A stretch of 64,000 nt of DNA, taken from positions 1,364,001-1,428,000 of the forward strand of contig RQOL01000139.1 in NCBI GenBank assembly GCA_013076295.1, given 5' to 3'. The notes under the pieces were generated by a model. That model searched no databases and was not told where the DNA came from. It saw nothing but the letters and a program-made list of their open reading frames with translations. This document shows positions 12,887-24,133 of this stretch, piece after piece. The translations under genes and the position numbers were made by a program. Numbering within the stretch: the first letter of the stretch is position 1; each line of letters opens with the position of its first letter. The stretch comes from Sanderia malayensis (Eukaryota > Cnidaria > Scyphozoa > Semaeostomeae > Pelagiidae).

Positions 12887-15800
12887 AAAAACAACGCGTG
12901 TTGCGTGAAAAATTGCTCCTTCCCGAGTGAAAGCAACTTTGTTGGAAATCGTAAAAAAACAACAACAAAACAAAAAAAACAACACATTATTTTAGTTGTG
13001 TTATCAGACAACACTTGTCAAAAATTAACATGGGGAAAATCGTGCAAATAGGGCCGGAAAATTCAAAACTTTGACCATGGCCTAAGCGTTGTTAGCATGC
13101 CGAAGCAACAATGGCGGTCGCCTGTTACAAACCTAAACCTACAACTATTTCATTCAAAAAACAAAACAAGCTATCACCTGTGTTCTCTCTTGTTTCCTGC
13201 AACTCTCCATGGGTCTTCCAACAATTAAGAGCTCTTTACAAAGATAATTCAGCTGGTAAAACACTTTGAAAGGCGCCCACCTCACTTTTTGTGTACAAAA
13301 CAAAAACATGCGTCTTCTCCAAAAGTACTTGCTGCCTGCCGAGGGCAAATTTGCATGATAACGAAAAACGCGTCACTGTTCACGTGAAGTTGCGAAAGAG
13401 CCAATCAAATTGCAGGAAAGGCGAAACGGGTCACGTGAAGAGCGAATACTCTTTTCGAAAATGGAGTCGGGGACCCTAACTTGGAAGTTTCGCAAGCGTG
13501 AACCGTCGTTTTTTCGTGATAGCAAAATTAGTGGAATAATTAATGGGATAACTCAAAAATTCTTTTAAAATAGGCTTCCAAAAATAGATAACTTTTGACT
13601 GCTCAAGAAACGGAGGCTTTCCATGCAAGTGCCAACCTTGTCCTCCTCCATTCAAAAAAGCCTTGTTGATTACACGGTTCGCCGTTTCGGCCCATTGTTT
13701 TCGGGTGTTCGACCTATTGTTTCGGGTCGAATCTATTGTTTTTCGCAGGGAAAATGCGTTATCACGTGACTCCGTAGAATAGTAATATTAGACTAGCCGG
13801 GGCTCGGTCGCTACGCTCCCTCCCCGGAGCCTCCCAAGCAACAAAAGTTTAATCTGGTTGGCGCGCTTCGCGTGCTGCATTCGCTGCCGCTCATGCCCTT
13901 ACATACATACATACCCTAAAATACATACCCTAAACTACATAGCCTACAATACATACCCTACACTACATACGCTACATAAAATACCTTACAATACATACCC
14001 TACTATACATACCGTAGTATACATACCCTACAATACATACCCTACAATACATACCTACAATGCATACCCTACAATACATACCCTACAATACATACTCTAC
14101 AATACATACCCTACAATACATACCCTACAATATATACCCTACAATACAAACCCTACAATACATACCCTACATAACAGACCCTACTATACATACCCTACAA
14201 TACATACCCTACAATACAAACCCTACAATACATACCCTACATAACATACCCTACATAACATACCCTACATAACATACCCTACATAACATATCCTACTATA
14301 CATACCCTACAATACATACTACGACGTAACATTTCTAAAGAAGGTAAAGGTGGGAGGTCGGATCCTCCCCCCTGGCAATCGAGCGCCCAGCGCCCACCCT
14401 GCCGCCCCCCTGAAAGCCGCTTCCGAAGGTTGATAGCTTCAGTGTGAAGTTTGAAAAAAAAAGTTGCCTTCAAAAATTTAATCAATCCTGGAAAATTTAA
14501 ACCCAATCTCTAATAAAAATTATATCAAACTGTAGCTAAGAAAACAGTGAATCCGATAAAAATATTCACATTTCTTAACAGTGTTGTTTTGAATTTTAAG
14601 CGAGTATTTAGTGCAGCCCAAGACAAAAGCCGAGAAAAAATTTATTCATCAGCCAACTTTAAAAACACAAAATTTCCCCTAACTTGGTCAAAATTTGTCC
14701 ATTTTAACTCAAATTACACCAACATGAAGCTGATACCCTGTCAAATAAGTATCGAAAGTAATTGGGTGCATTTGAAATGCTTTTCGCAAAATTAGTTGGG
14801 TATTTTTGAAGTTCAAGACATGATTTTCTTGATCAAAAATAGCCATGAAATCAAACCCCTGCAAAAAATAGCAATTTAAACACGATTCACCAACTTTCAA
14901 ATTCAATTAGCGTGGCCAATTTTTGTCCTACACACCCCACGAAAACATCAACATGAAGCTAATAGCTTGGCAAACATTTATCGAAAGTATTTGGGTGAAA
15001 GAAACAAATTTGGCAGGTTAAATATTAATTTTCGCAAATGCAAAACACACCCGTGTTGCTTGAAAATTTCGTATTTTCCAGCAAAAGCCAAACTCGGCTA
15101 AAACTGTCCAAAAACAGAAGAAAATCGACAAAGCAAAAAAAACAAAGCCAGATATCTTTAGTTCTCGTGTAAATAAACAATTATCGAAAATTTATATGGA
15201 GAGAATCGACCCAGAACGACCCAAGAAAATCAAAATTGTCTTCCTGTTTTGGTTAGGCCCTCGAGCCGAAAGAAAAACGTGAGGTTAAACAAAACAAAAC
15301 TCGTGCTATTTTAACCCAAAAACAATTGAATAAAAGAAATACCTTGTCTCAATTATCCACACATTGTCTCCACAGGTCCTGACAACAATTGACACGTCTT
15401 TACAATTGATTTCCGGCACGTATTCACGCTTAAACGTGAGCAACTTGCCGCCCATTCAACTAAAAAAACACGTGCTTCTTCAGGCTCGTTTTGCATCTCA
15501 TTTACTGTGTCCTCGGAACTTTCTAGAAAGTCGGAACACAATATTGGCCATAACTTCGGAACCGCTTGGAGTAGAAATTAGCCACATACCTTACTTCGGT
15601 CAGCACAATGCAGCGATCATTTCTGTACCAATTTGCACCCTTATTCGCACCCCAAAAAAAGCCTTCATGATATCAAGCCCCGCTCCTTTCATCCCATTGT
15701 TTGGTCGAAGGTTGCCATTGTTTGGTTGAACGTCGATTGTTCCGGACAGAATGGCCCATTGTGGAGCGCTTCCTGGTCACGTGTGATCGTAGAATAGTAT

Positions 15801-16698
15801 ATTTAGACTGGGGGTCATCACTCGCTTCGCTCGTTCGCCCCAGCCCGTCAAGTAAAAAAAGTTCAATCTGGTTGGCGCGCTGCACTCGCTCCGCTTGCGC
15901 CCATCGATTAGATTGGCTCGCTCCGCTCGCCTAATAGTGTGTTATCAAGAACCGGTGATTGGATGGCCCGCCCTGTATTTACTCGCGCTCATGCCCCGTC
16001 CAATTGATTGGTTTGCTGCGCTCGCCTGATAGTCTGTTGTTGAGATTAGTTAACTGGTTGGTACGCATGCGCGTGTTCTATTCGCTTTTGCTTATGCTTT
16101 CAATAATATAGCACACTTTTGGGGGTGTATGAATAGAGATTGACAGATTAGCCTTGTTTTGAGAAATGTAGCCTCGTATTGGTGAACAGGCAAAAATGGA
16201 TCATATAGTGGGAATAGACCTCTGAAAACACAATACTTTTGGTGAAAGGTTAGTGAAAAGCTAATTAATGTAACTCGTAAGTTAACTTAGATTTGACTAA
16301 TATACATAGGTCATAACAGATGAGGTTTGATATTGGGCAAGAATTTCATTTGAATCAAAATGATGTAGGTAATACATTGTCATTTTAGCAGTTTCCCATT
16401 TCAGTCAATTATTATGAGGCAATAGCCTGTCGCAAAATGCTAGTGGAATTAAAATGTGATTGAAACTTACATAGACAGAATTCTCTTTCCATGAGTTTGT
16501 TAAGGATTCCATTGACTTTTCATATATTGTAGTAAATGTTTGTTTGAGCCATTTGACAATTGCATGGTGTGAATAGCAAACATTAGTGACATTGACAGCT
16601 TTGGTTCAGCACTTCAGCATTTGTTTCACTAAATATCATATGGGAAAAAAGAAATAATTAATAGTGCCAAATAATACAGGACAATAGAACAATATGAT
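12887..16698 (+). repeat. Array unit 4, truncated
   Basis: Monomer A runs 13795-15806 and monomer B starts at 15810. Homology to unit 1 stops after AATATGATAG near 16698, in the middle of monomer B (equivalent to about 3857 in unit 1). The array therefore does not end at a monomer terminus. Confidence 0.9.
13900..14320 (+). repeat. 14 bp microsatellite in unit 4
   Basis: Same motif, about three repeats shorter than in unit 1. The flanking AACATTTCTAAAGAAGG sequence is conserved in all four units. Confidence 0.95.
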
Positions 16699-18633
16699 AG
16701 TTGTGAAGCCGCAGTGATTCCCTTTGTGGATTACTTCAAAAACATGTTTGAAATGCAAAATCTGTGAAAATTATACTTTTGCTTTGCTACATAACTTGAT
16801 GTACTAATAGAAAGAGGTAGATAGAGATTGTTTATCAATTAGTGGAAACAAACTTTTATGTTGTTGTAATATACTTTCATTGGCTTTCTGCACTTGTGCA
16901 TTAAGAGGCTGGTAAATGTCAATTGTTAAGTGTTCATGTAATGCATGAATTATTAATTAGATGACCTGACAGTGTGTGTATGTAACATCCAGGTTAGTTT
17001 TCCTAGAGCTCAATACAATTATTACCGTAAACATCATTACAGTAGTTTCCTTGACAAACAGCAATGAAACTAAACAGGAAAAGCCTTTGAAGATGATTTT
17101 TAGGTCATTCATCATTAATATTGCGAAAAAACTTTAGTTTCAAGAAGATGTTGATGTATGTAACACATAGAGGCAATGAACACAAAGCAATCCATAAAGT
17201 GGCAAATACTGGAAGAATTATTTTGAGTCCAAGCTGGCACTACGTAGGCACATATAGTCAGGGCACCAGAAATTTGTTTTTGAATCAACGAAACTGTAAA
17301 GTTGTAAAACAATTGTTGAGGTTTGCAGGGCCTAACCGAAGAAACTGTCGTGTCGTGTGTCGGGGCAATCAGTGAAGCTTGGATGGCGTAACAAAAAATA
17401 AGCTGGTGATTGAATTGCAAATGGTTAAATATAAGATCTAAATGTATTCACCTACCTGTAAGACACATTGAAAATGCTCTCTGTTAAATCTGGAGATAGT
17501 TTTCAAACTTAAAGTTGTCCTCTTGATAATTTTTTGTGATGCCAAAGTTTAGCTGTTTCATGAATCAAATTCAACCTATTTCATAAGGCATTTCAAAAGT
17601 TAGCCGTGCGTGCCATTCATGGAAATGAGGCCAAAGTCTTTTTCAATGTGATGCAATGGCCTCGTTTCAATGTGAGATAAACTTCTATTATTGGTTAAGA
17701 TAAATTATAGAAATGCATCTCATTAAAAATTAACATTGATGAAGGTTATTAGATACTAATAGAGAGTAGATTAATCCTGCAATCTTTTTATATATGTAAA
17801 AAAATTACATTAGTGAAAAAATAGTAATCAATTAATTATTATTCTTGACAGTTATCAATGGATGGTGAAGATGAATGAGAGATAATTTTGTACGTAGATT
17901 GTATTAATGTCTTCATTCATCATGTGGAGTGTCCAGCGATGTTGACAGCATTGTTCAATATCAAATTCACACTTGCATGCCACAAATCAACCACACGGAT
18001 GTCTGTTCTCTCCATGCTTCGTGCGTTCTCACCATTAAGTTTGATCATAGTAAAAATAGAAGATTGCCGGTTACATTAGTTTAAAGCTGGAACACCAACT
18101 TCAAGGGGTAACATTTGTTTGAGGTTTCCTTGGTGTTCATGAAAACTGCAATTTTAATTTGGAATATGTAATACTACATATTCAAGAGTTAATTTTAATA
18201 AGTACATTAGTTATCATTACTTATTGGGATGAGAGAGGGATAATCTTAATGTTGTATGCAATTTCTTATCCAAAAAACTGTTGTCAATGGACAGATTGCA
18301 GTTTTCACAGAGAAAAGGAAAGCCATACTCCCATAGGCAATATCGGAGAGCATGGCAAAGCATATCTCTTTTGATACAGGCGCTACGCAGGACCCAGATC
18401 GTTGATAAACACCCCCGGACACTGGAGTGTTGTGAACGTGTCCGGATCGTTCTTGGTGGATCTTAATAACTGGAGTGGCGTGGCAAACCAGGAATGAATG
18501 TTCATCACACTATAAAGTGCAACAAAGCCGATCCGGTAGAACCACAATCTGAGCCCTCGTGATTTGTGTGTGCGTGTTTTGGTAGACGCCCTTGAGAGCA
18601 ACGCGATTTATGCTCAAAAGTTTGTGAAGACCT
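16699..18633. other. Array flank without recognised gene
   Basis: AT-rich sequence. Open frames (for example 17121-17375 and 17888-18079) are short, overlap on both strands and resemble nothing I know. A small stem-loop (CCGGACAC ... GTGTCCGG, 15-base loop) lies near 18416-18446, just downstream of the Helitron helicase. No Helitron-like CTRR terminus could be placed with confidence. Confidence 0.4.
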
Positions 18634-20945
18634 TTACAGGACTTCTTGGAAGACAATATTTTTTGTCTTCATGTGTGTTTCCTCTGGGAGGAATACTTTA
18701 AGCCCGTCATATGATGTTGCTCTTGACATGGCCACATATAACTGACCATGTGTGAACACGGGCTCAGGTAAATACAAACCAACATACCTCAGAGATTGTC
18801 CCTGTGCCTTGTTGATAGTAAGACAGTATGCTAGTCTGACTGGAAATTGCCGTCGCTTGATGTTGAACGGCATCTCAGTGTCTTGTGTTGACAATGTTAT
18901 TCTGGGAATCATGACCTGCTGGCCTCTGTGTTTCTTCGTGATGATCTCTGCTGTGATTACGTTACGTCGGAGATGGCGTACAATAAGTCTTGTGCCATTG
19001 CAAAGACCTTTCTTTGGATTTAGATTCCTCAGAAGAATGATTCTTGCACCAACCTAAAACAAAAAGAGTTGCAAATAACAATGTGTATTGCATTATAGTA
19101 CTGTGATAATGAAGGATAATCAGGCTTTAAAAAGTGCTATTAGTGTGGACTTCAATTCATGCATACGTAATTATTACATAGGAAGATTATACCTTGAGTC
19201 TAAGTCGGTGTAACGGCAATCCATTAGGAGTTAGATTGTTGATAAACTCAATTGGATATGCCGCCTCCTCATCTGGATCCTCTGTTATCACACTGTCTAT
19301 GCTGTAGTATGTTCTTTCAGGGGTTTGCAGTCTTTCCAGAATGATGTCATTGATTTGATGTGAGAAGTCATTCTTTGGGGTAAGACAACAACGTTCTGAC
19401 ATGGTTACCGGATCCAGCATGAGGTGGGACTGTGGTGTATTAGGCTCAGGATATATGAAGTTGAGCATTTCCTCTCGCGAAGATGTGCATATTTGATGTG
19501 GCAAAGTGATATTGTCAAGTGCATCATGTGGTTCTTGTTTGTTGCCGAGTCTTAGGAGCCATTCTGAGAATACTCTGTACGATTGATCTTGAACAGCTCT
19601 CATGTTTGTGTGCAGGCGATGTTGTTGAAACTGTGCCCACAAATCACTGATTTGATATGATTTAAGACTCTCTGATACGATTTGCTTTCTTCCTGCCTTG
19701 GGAACAACCGGTAGAACTTGTCTAAAATCGCCACCAAGTAATATGAATTTGCCACCAAATGGCTTGTCAACTCTTGTGATATCCCGAAGCAGTCTGTCAA
19801 CTGCTTGTAATGCCAATGCTGGTATCATTGAAGCTTCATCCCATATGAACAGGGTTGTTTCACGCAACACTTGTGCTCTTCGGCTCTGTCTCTTGACATT
19901 GCATATTGATTCCAGCTTCAGTGGTATTGGAATTGGAATTGTGAATGCGATGTTCTGCCATTGATAAGCAGTGTTGCTGCAATTCCTGACCAAGCCATAC
20001 ACTGAACTTTGTGTCCAGAAGCATTGAGGTTGCGAACCAACGTGTTGTAGAGAAATGTTTTCCCTGTGCCAGCTGGTCCGTCGAGAAAGTGACAGTTCTG
20101 TTCTGATTGCACCTCAATTGCTTCAATAATGGCTGTGTATACCACTTGTTGCTCTGGATTCAATGCAGCGCGCATTTGTTCTCCTTGCTCTCTTTCGTTT
20201 TCAACATCCATGTGATCCTCCTCTGAAAACATAAGGAATAGTTCATTTTGTATCAATAGAAGCATATATGGGCTAAGTAATTACAGTGAATATCATCATG
20301 TTAAGCTGTGAATCACCTTGTTCTGGAATGACAAAGTCAGCCGGTAGCTGAGGAAGGCGATCGTAGTTGGTGATTGACAAACCATGGACCTTCAAATTGT
20401 TGTCAATATCAAGTGGACATTGATACATGTGTCTGTCTTGAAAAGTTATGTCTGGATTGTTGAGTTGATCACGTCTGACAAAATCTTCACTCATCGCTTC
20501 TTTGAAGGTATCGAAGAGTGTTCTTATGTCTGAAGGCGCTTGAAAGAGTAGCAATGTGGCAAACAACTGTCTGAGTTGTGGTGGCATATTAAAGATGACT
20601 GCGTCGTGTAAACAGCGTGTGATTTCGGCATCATCTTCTAAAAGCCCTAAAGCTAATGCTGCATCTTTGAAGGAGTCACATAGATGACCTTCTACCGTTC
20701 GAAGGTCTTCAAATGACGTAGCTCCTCGTTTATGCAACAGCAAAAGTCTGAGGGGGAATTTTTGCTCGCAAGGTCTAAGCTGCACTTGAGTTACTCTACC
20801 AATGATTGGCATTGTTCTACGTTGTCTGGCTGTCCTTGTTTTTGAATGCTCCTGGAAGACATAGTGGTCTGGCATCTCATGGTAGAAGTACTGACGTGCA
20901 GCTGGATCTTGCTGGTTGAGTTCAAACCATGCTGTAAAGCCTGGT
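18634..20945 (-). pseudogene. Helitron PIF1-type helicase, 5'-truncated remnant with introns
   Basis: Reads right to left. The first piece (20945-20273) begins inside the linker before the helicase (FELNQQDPAARQY, MPDHYVFQ). A short intron (~57-59 nt, GT near 20282, AG near 20226) leads to the Walker A motif GPAGTGKT near 20070. A frameshift near 19925 separates it from the next block, which has the Walker B-like WDEAS and the GGDFRQVLPVVP motif. An intron at about 19054-19191 (GTATAA...TTTTAG) joins RLK to VGARIILLRNLNP. The C-terminal block contains LTINKAQGQS and YVAMSRA. The rolling-circle Rep/HUH domain that normally precedes this helicase in RepHel is absent. The truncation point coincides with the short repeats at 20946. 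It acts in DNA unwinding during Helitron transposition; this copy cannot make the full protein. Confidence 0.88.
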
Positions 20946-21124
20946 TCCCACTATGACATAATGGGCTAAGCGCATTAAGAAAGCTAGAGTTAACGCATTA
21001 TGTCCAACATGCTTCCACTGGGGTTTAATGGGCTTAGTGCGTCAAGAAATTTAGGTTTTAAGTTGTTAAACGCTTTAACCTCCACACGTTTCCACTATGG
21101 TTATTTACTGGGTTTAAAGTGTTA
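20946..21124. repeat. Three degenerate ~65-75 bp direct repeats
   Basis: Blocks starting TTCCCACTATG (20945), TTCCACTGGGG (21011) and TTCCACTATGG (21087) share ATGGGCTTAGYGCRT and TAACGC elements. They lie between the truncated Helitron and the left end of the TIR element and look like the stub of a small non-autonomous repeat. Confidence 0.45.
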
Positions 21125-21126
21125 TA

Positions 21127-21986
21127 GACAGGGCATATAGTCTAACAATCTAACAAAGTGCCTAATGTTTGTTTTCTCGCTTGATTCTAATAGATATGAT
21201 GGTAAGCTTCAAAATTACACTTGGTACCTTTCCGAAAATTGCCCCAAAGTCACATGACTGATGACGTCATTTTTCGGAAAATTTTGGGCCTAATCGTTCA
21301 TAACTTTCTTGTTGTTCATCTTAGGTCAAAATAAATTTCTGTTATAAACTCTACGTTGGAAGAGCTTTCGAATGATATATAGTTTTTTATATTTTGCCGA
21401 TATTTATATTTTGGTCACGTGACCTGGTCAATAACTCTAATAATCACAAAAATTGCAATTCACGCTCAAACCACGGCTTCCAATGGAGGAATTTTTATTT
21501 ATGTAAAAGTACCCCCAAATAGCTGTGGGTACACCTCCATCAGGCCATAGACATGCGGCTGACGCGATGACAAATGTCAGATAATTTAAATTACCGGGTG
21601 CGCCAAAACATAATATACACGTTTGAAGAAACATGGTGATGCCAATTTCGGTTTTTGGACATCTAACTTTACTAGGCATTATCTAATGTGTTTTTAAGAT
21701 ACCCCAAGCTTTAAGTTTGCTCTTTGGACAATGCGTTTGAGAAATAAATCCAACTTTCTGTTGTAAAGATGTTGAGAAATAGCTCTGCAAATGTCTCTAC
21801 TTTTCCTTGTGCACCCGGTGTATGCCTATAAATGTGCGAAATTTCAGTATATCACTTTTTTCATCTCCGTCAACAGAATTTCATGCTCATGGCATGTAGT
21901 CGTTATCTGAAGAAGTGATCAATTGACTGTCTGTTGAAGAAAAGTCGCTTTGCCACCCCGATGGCCTCTCGCTATCAGTGGTGCTA
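21127..21986 (+). repeat. Left terminal inverted repeat, ~860 bp
   Basis: Matches the reverse complement of 26750-27611 from GACAGGG through GCTATCAGTGGTGCTA. It includes a full CRE/ATF-type palindrome TGACGTCA (21262-21269), a 12 bp palindrome GGTCACGTGACC (21413-21424, E-box) and an 80-codon outward-facing ORF (21437-21679, minus). Confidence 0.92.
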
Positions 21987-22333
21987 CAATCATGGACACA
22001 ATATAATGAGACAACAACAGAAACAACAGCCGTTGGTTCCTAGCCTGAGAATTAAATTCCCCCTCCCCCCGTACTCAATGTTGAACTATTGTGAGATATC
22101 ATCATCTCATTTCTTCAACATTTTTTAGCATTTTCAACATTGAATAAGGGGGCAGGGGGGTTTTTTGTTGATTATGTCGACAAATTATGATTTGTCTCAT
22201 AATTTTTGTCCAAGATTGTCTTCAATTTTGCAATACTTAGGCAAAGTGAGATGATTTGTTTAAGTAACTAATTAGTAAATAAATTGGTTTTTCTGGTTGC
22301 TGCTAGGATTGGGCTTCTTCTCTCTGAGCAATG

Positions 22334-22376
22334 AACAACAACAACAACAACAACAGCAACAACAACAACAACAACA
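22334..22376 (+). repeat. (AAC)n trinucleotide repeat
   Basis: About 14 AAC/CAA triplets with one CAG interruption, just upstream of the transposase start. It could lie in its 5' UTR. Confidence 0.9.
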
Positions 22377-22400
22377 TGTTGTTATGAGTGTGAAACAAAG

Positions 22401-23492
22401 ATGGCACAGAAAAACAAAGTTACTGTTCAACATTCTGCAGAAATTGCAGCGTTATACCAGAAGACTGGTGTATCAGGAAGAAAATTATTAGAAATGTATC
22501 CGCAATATAGCAAAGCTACCGTATACAGGCATACCAGAAAACCGTTAAACGGAAAATGTCACGATGCCCGGAAACAGAACAAAGGCCGTCCTCCAAAACT
22601 GACTGGTAAGGACATGAGGCATGTGTTACGCACGATACCAAAGCTTCGAGAACGTGAAGGATCGTTCACATCACGGCGAGTTGCAGTTGAAGCCGGAGTG
22701 GAAGAAAAGGTATCTAACTGCACAGTGAGGAGATTTTTGAACAAAGAAGGATATGCATATTTAAGATCACGGAAAAAAGGCCTGATGACACGAAAAGATT
22801 TAAGTGCGACAATGAAGTTTTGCAGAAATATACGCAAGCGGAAATTCGGACCAGACTTCTGGAGGAAACACATTTCATTTTATCTTGACGGAAAAGGATT
22901 TGAGTTCAAAACAAACCCCTTTGATCAAGCTAGGGCACCCAAAGCCCGTGAATGGAGAAAACAAAATGAGGGCCTGAAAATCGGCTGCACATCCAAGGGA
23001 AGAAAAGAGGGAGCAGTGACTTGCAATTTCATGGTGGGAATTTCATACGATGCTGGTGTTGTTTTATGTGAGCAATATTATGGACCAATAAATGGAGATA
23101 AAATGGCGGGAATTGTGCACTCGTCATTTCAACAGGCCTTTGAGAAAAGCATTAATCCTAAGGGTAGGAGGTTCTTACAGGACGGCTGTCCAAGGCAAAA
23201 CAGCAGGACTGCAAGAGATGCCTTTGACGCAGTTAATGGAATGGTATTTAAGATTCCACCAAGATCTCCAGATTTGAATCCAATAGAGAACTTTTTTAAT
23301 TGTGTGATGAGAAGGTTGAGTCAGCAGGCTCTTGATGGTAACATTACGAAGGAGTCAAAGGAAGATTTTTCTGCTCGTGTAAAGAAAACAATGTTAGATT
23401 ATGAAATTTCAGGCATTAACAAGATCATTGATTCAATGGATAAAAGAATAGGCTTGGTATTAAAAGCTAATGGCATGAGAATCAAGTACTGA
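22401..23492 (+). CDS. Tc1/mariner-superfamily DD34E transposase, intact
   Basis: 363 codons, uninterrupted. An N-terminal helix-turn-helix region (about residues 8-50, SGRKLLEMYPQYSKATVYRH) is followed by a basic GRPPKL linker near 62-67 that resembles an AT-hook, and a second HTH-like region (85-115). The catalytic triad is visible: D163 in FYLDGKGF, D261 in LQDGCPRQNS and E296 in PDLNPIENF, with 34 residues between the last two (DD34E). The enzyme would cut at the element ends and insert at TA, in the nucleus. The start at 22401 follows the AAC repeat and gives a normal family length; an in-frame upstream start was not needed. The gene converges on the Rep gene, with a palindrome between them. 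It is the cleanest long ORF in the window, which suggests recent activity of this family. Confidence 0.93.
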   Translation: MAQKNKVTVQHSAEIAALYQKTGVSGRKLLEMYPQYSKATVYRHTRKPLNGKCHDARKQNKGRPPKLTGKDMRHVLRTIPKLREREGSFTSRRVAVEAGVEEKVSNCTVRRFLNKEGYAYLRSRKKGLMTRKDLSATMKFCRNIRKRKFGPDFWRKHISFYLDGKGFEFKTNPFDQARAPKAREWRKQNEGLKIGCTSKGRKEGAVTCNFMVGISYDAGVVLCEQYYGPINGDKMAGIVHSSFQQAFEKSINPKGRRFLQDGCPRQNSRTARDAFDAVNGMVFKIPPRSPDLNPIENFFNCVMRRLSQQALDGNITKESKEDFSARVKKTMLDYEISGINKIIDSMDKRIGLVLKANGMRIKY

Positions 23493-23849
23493 AAAACAAC
23501 ATTTCAACAAGGCAAGGTATGTTGTATTGATGAAGATATCACTTTTTGGCAATGCTGTATCATGTAAATAGCTGTACCGAATTTGAAAATGGCTTTGGAA
23601 AGAGTAACCAGTGTGAAATCACACTTTTGAGCCTTTCCTGTGACACTATTTCAAGCATAAAATGTCAGAATGGTAACAAACAGGAATATATATATATGTA
23701 TATAATATGCAATGAATTAACCCATGGGTGCTATAACCTTTTAAGTGTCAGAGAAAATGATTGTTATTGAGTATAATTTCTAAATTTTTGCTTCTTCCAA
23801 AGCCATTTTCAAATTTTCTAATCACCAAATTACCGTATTTTTTCATTCA

Positions 23850-24090
23850 CATGTTACCGTACATGTTACCACACATGTTACCACACATGTTACCATGAAG
23901 CTTATAAGGCTTCCGTACTAAATTTCAACATGTTACCACATGTTACCGATGTTTTTTCTAGAAATAAAGAATAACTTTTTTTAGAAAAAACAGCGGTAAC
24001 ATGTGGTAACATGTTGAAATTTAGTACGGAAGCCTTATAAGTTTCATGGTAACATGTGTAGTAACACGTGGTAACATGTACGGTAACATG
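23850..24090. repeat. 241 bp near-perfect palindrome with ACATGTTACC iterations
   Basis: The left arm 23850-23960 pairs with the right arm 23982-24090 at all but about six positions, leaving a 21-base loop. Each arm holds five to six copies of ATGTTACC (GGTAACAT on the other arm) and a shared ATAAGGCTTCCGTACTAAAT block. It sits between the 3' ends of the convergent transposase and Rep genes. TCAC occurs at both edges (23847-23850 and 24091-24094), so a fold-back MITE with a 4 bp duplication is one reading. An iteron-bearing replication origin for the adjacent Rep is another. No CRESS-type nonanucleotide is seen in the loop. Confidence 0.92.
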
Positions 24091-24133
24091 TCACAACAGC
24101 ACACATATACAATCACACACAGTACAGTGATCT

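Larger units (their letters stand above)
1..16698 (+). repeat. Higher-order tandem array, ~4.3 kb unit, ~3.9 copies
   Basis: Four head-to-tail copies start at 1, 4323, 8562 and 12887; the last stops mid-unit near 16698. Copies are near identical apart from scattered single-base slips and different microsatellite lengths. Each unit contains two diverged monomers: A starts with AGCCGGGGGCTCGG and B with GGGGGTCATCACTCGC. Both heads continue into a shared AGTTYAATCTGGTTGGCGC segment, and both bodies contain related blocks (compare 2106-2230 with 4222-4340). Every junction reads TTAGACT. I see no convincing protein: recurring ORFs of 60-140 codons are read in several frames and the longest run through the microsatellite. 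Diverged single copies of the same family lie at 41995-44128 and 49673-50365, so the monomer is also dispersed and probably mobile. Confidence 0.95.

Noticed and set aside
18396..18633. 3' terminus of the Helitron with hairpin
   Set aside because: An 8 bp stem near 18416-18446 exists, but no CTRR end at the proper spacing could be fixed, so I do not claim a boundary.
22559..22873. 104-codon minus-strand ORF
   Set aside because: Antisense shadow of the intact Tc1-type transposase.
23961..23981. CRESS-type nonanucleotide origin in the palindrome loop
   Set aside because: The 21-base loop has no TAGTATTAC-like sequence; an origin role rests on the iterated motif alone.
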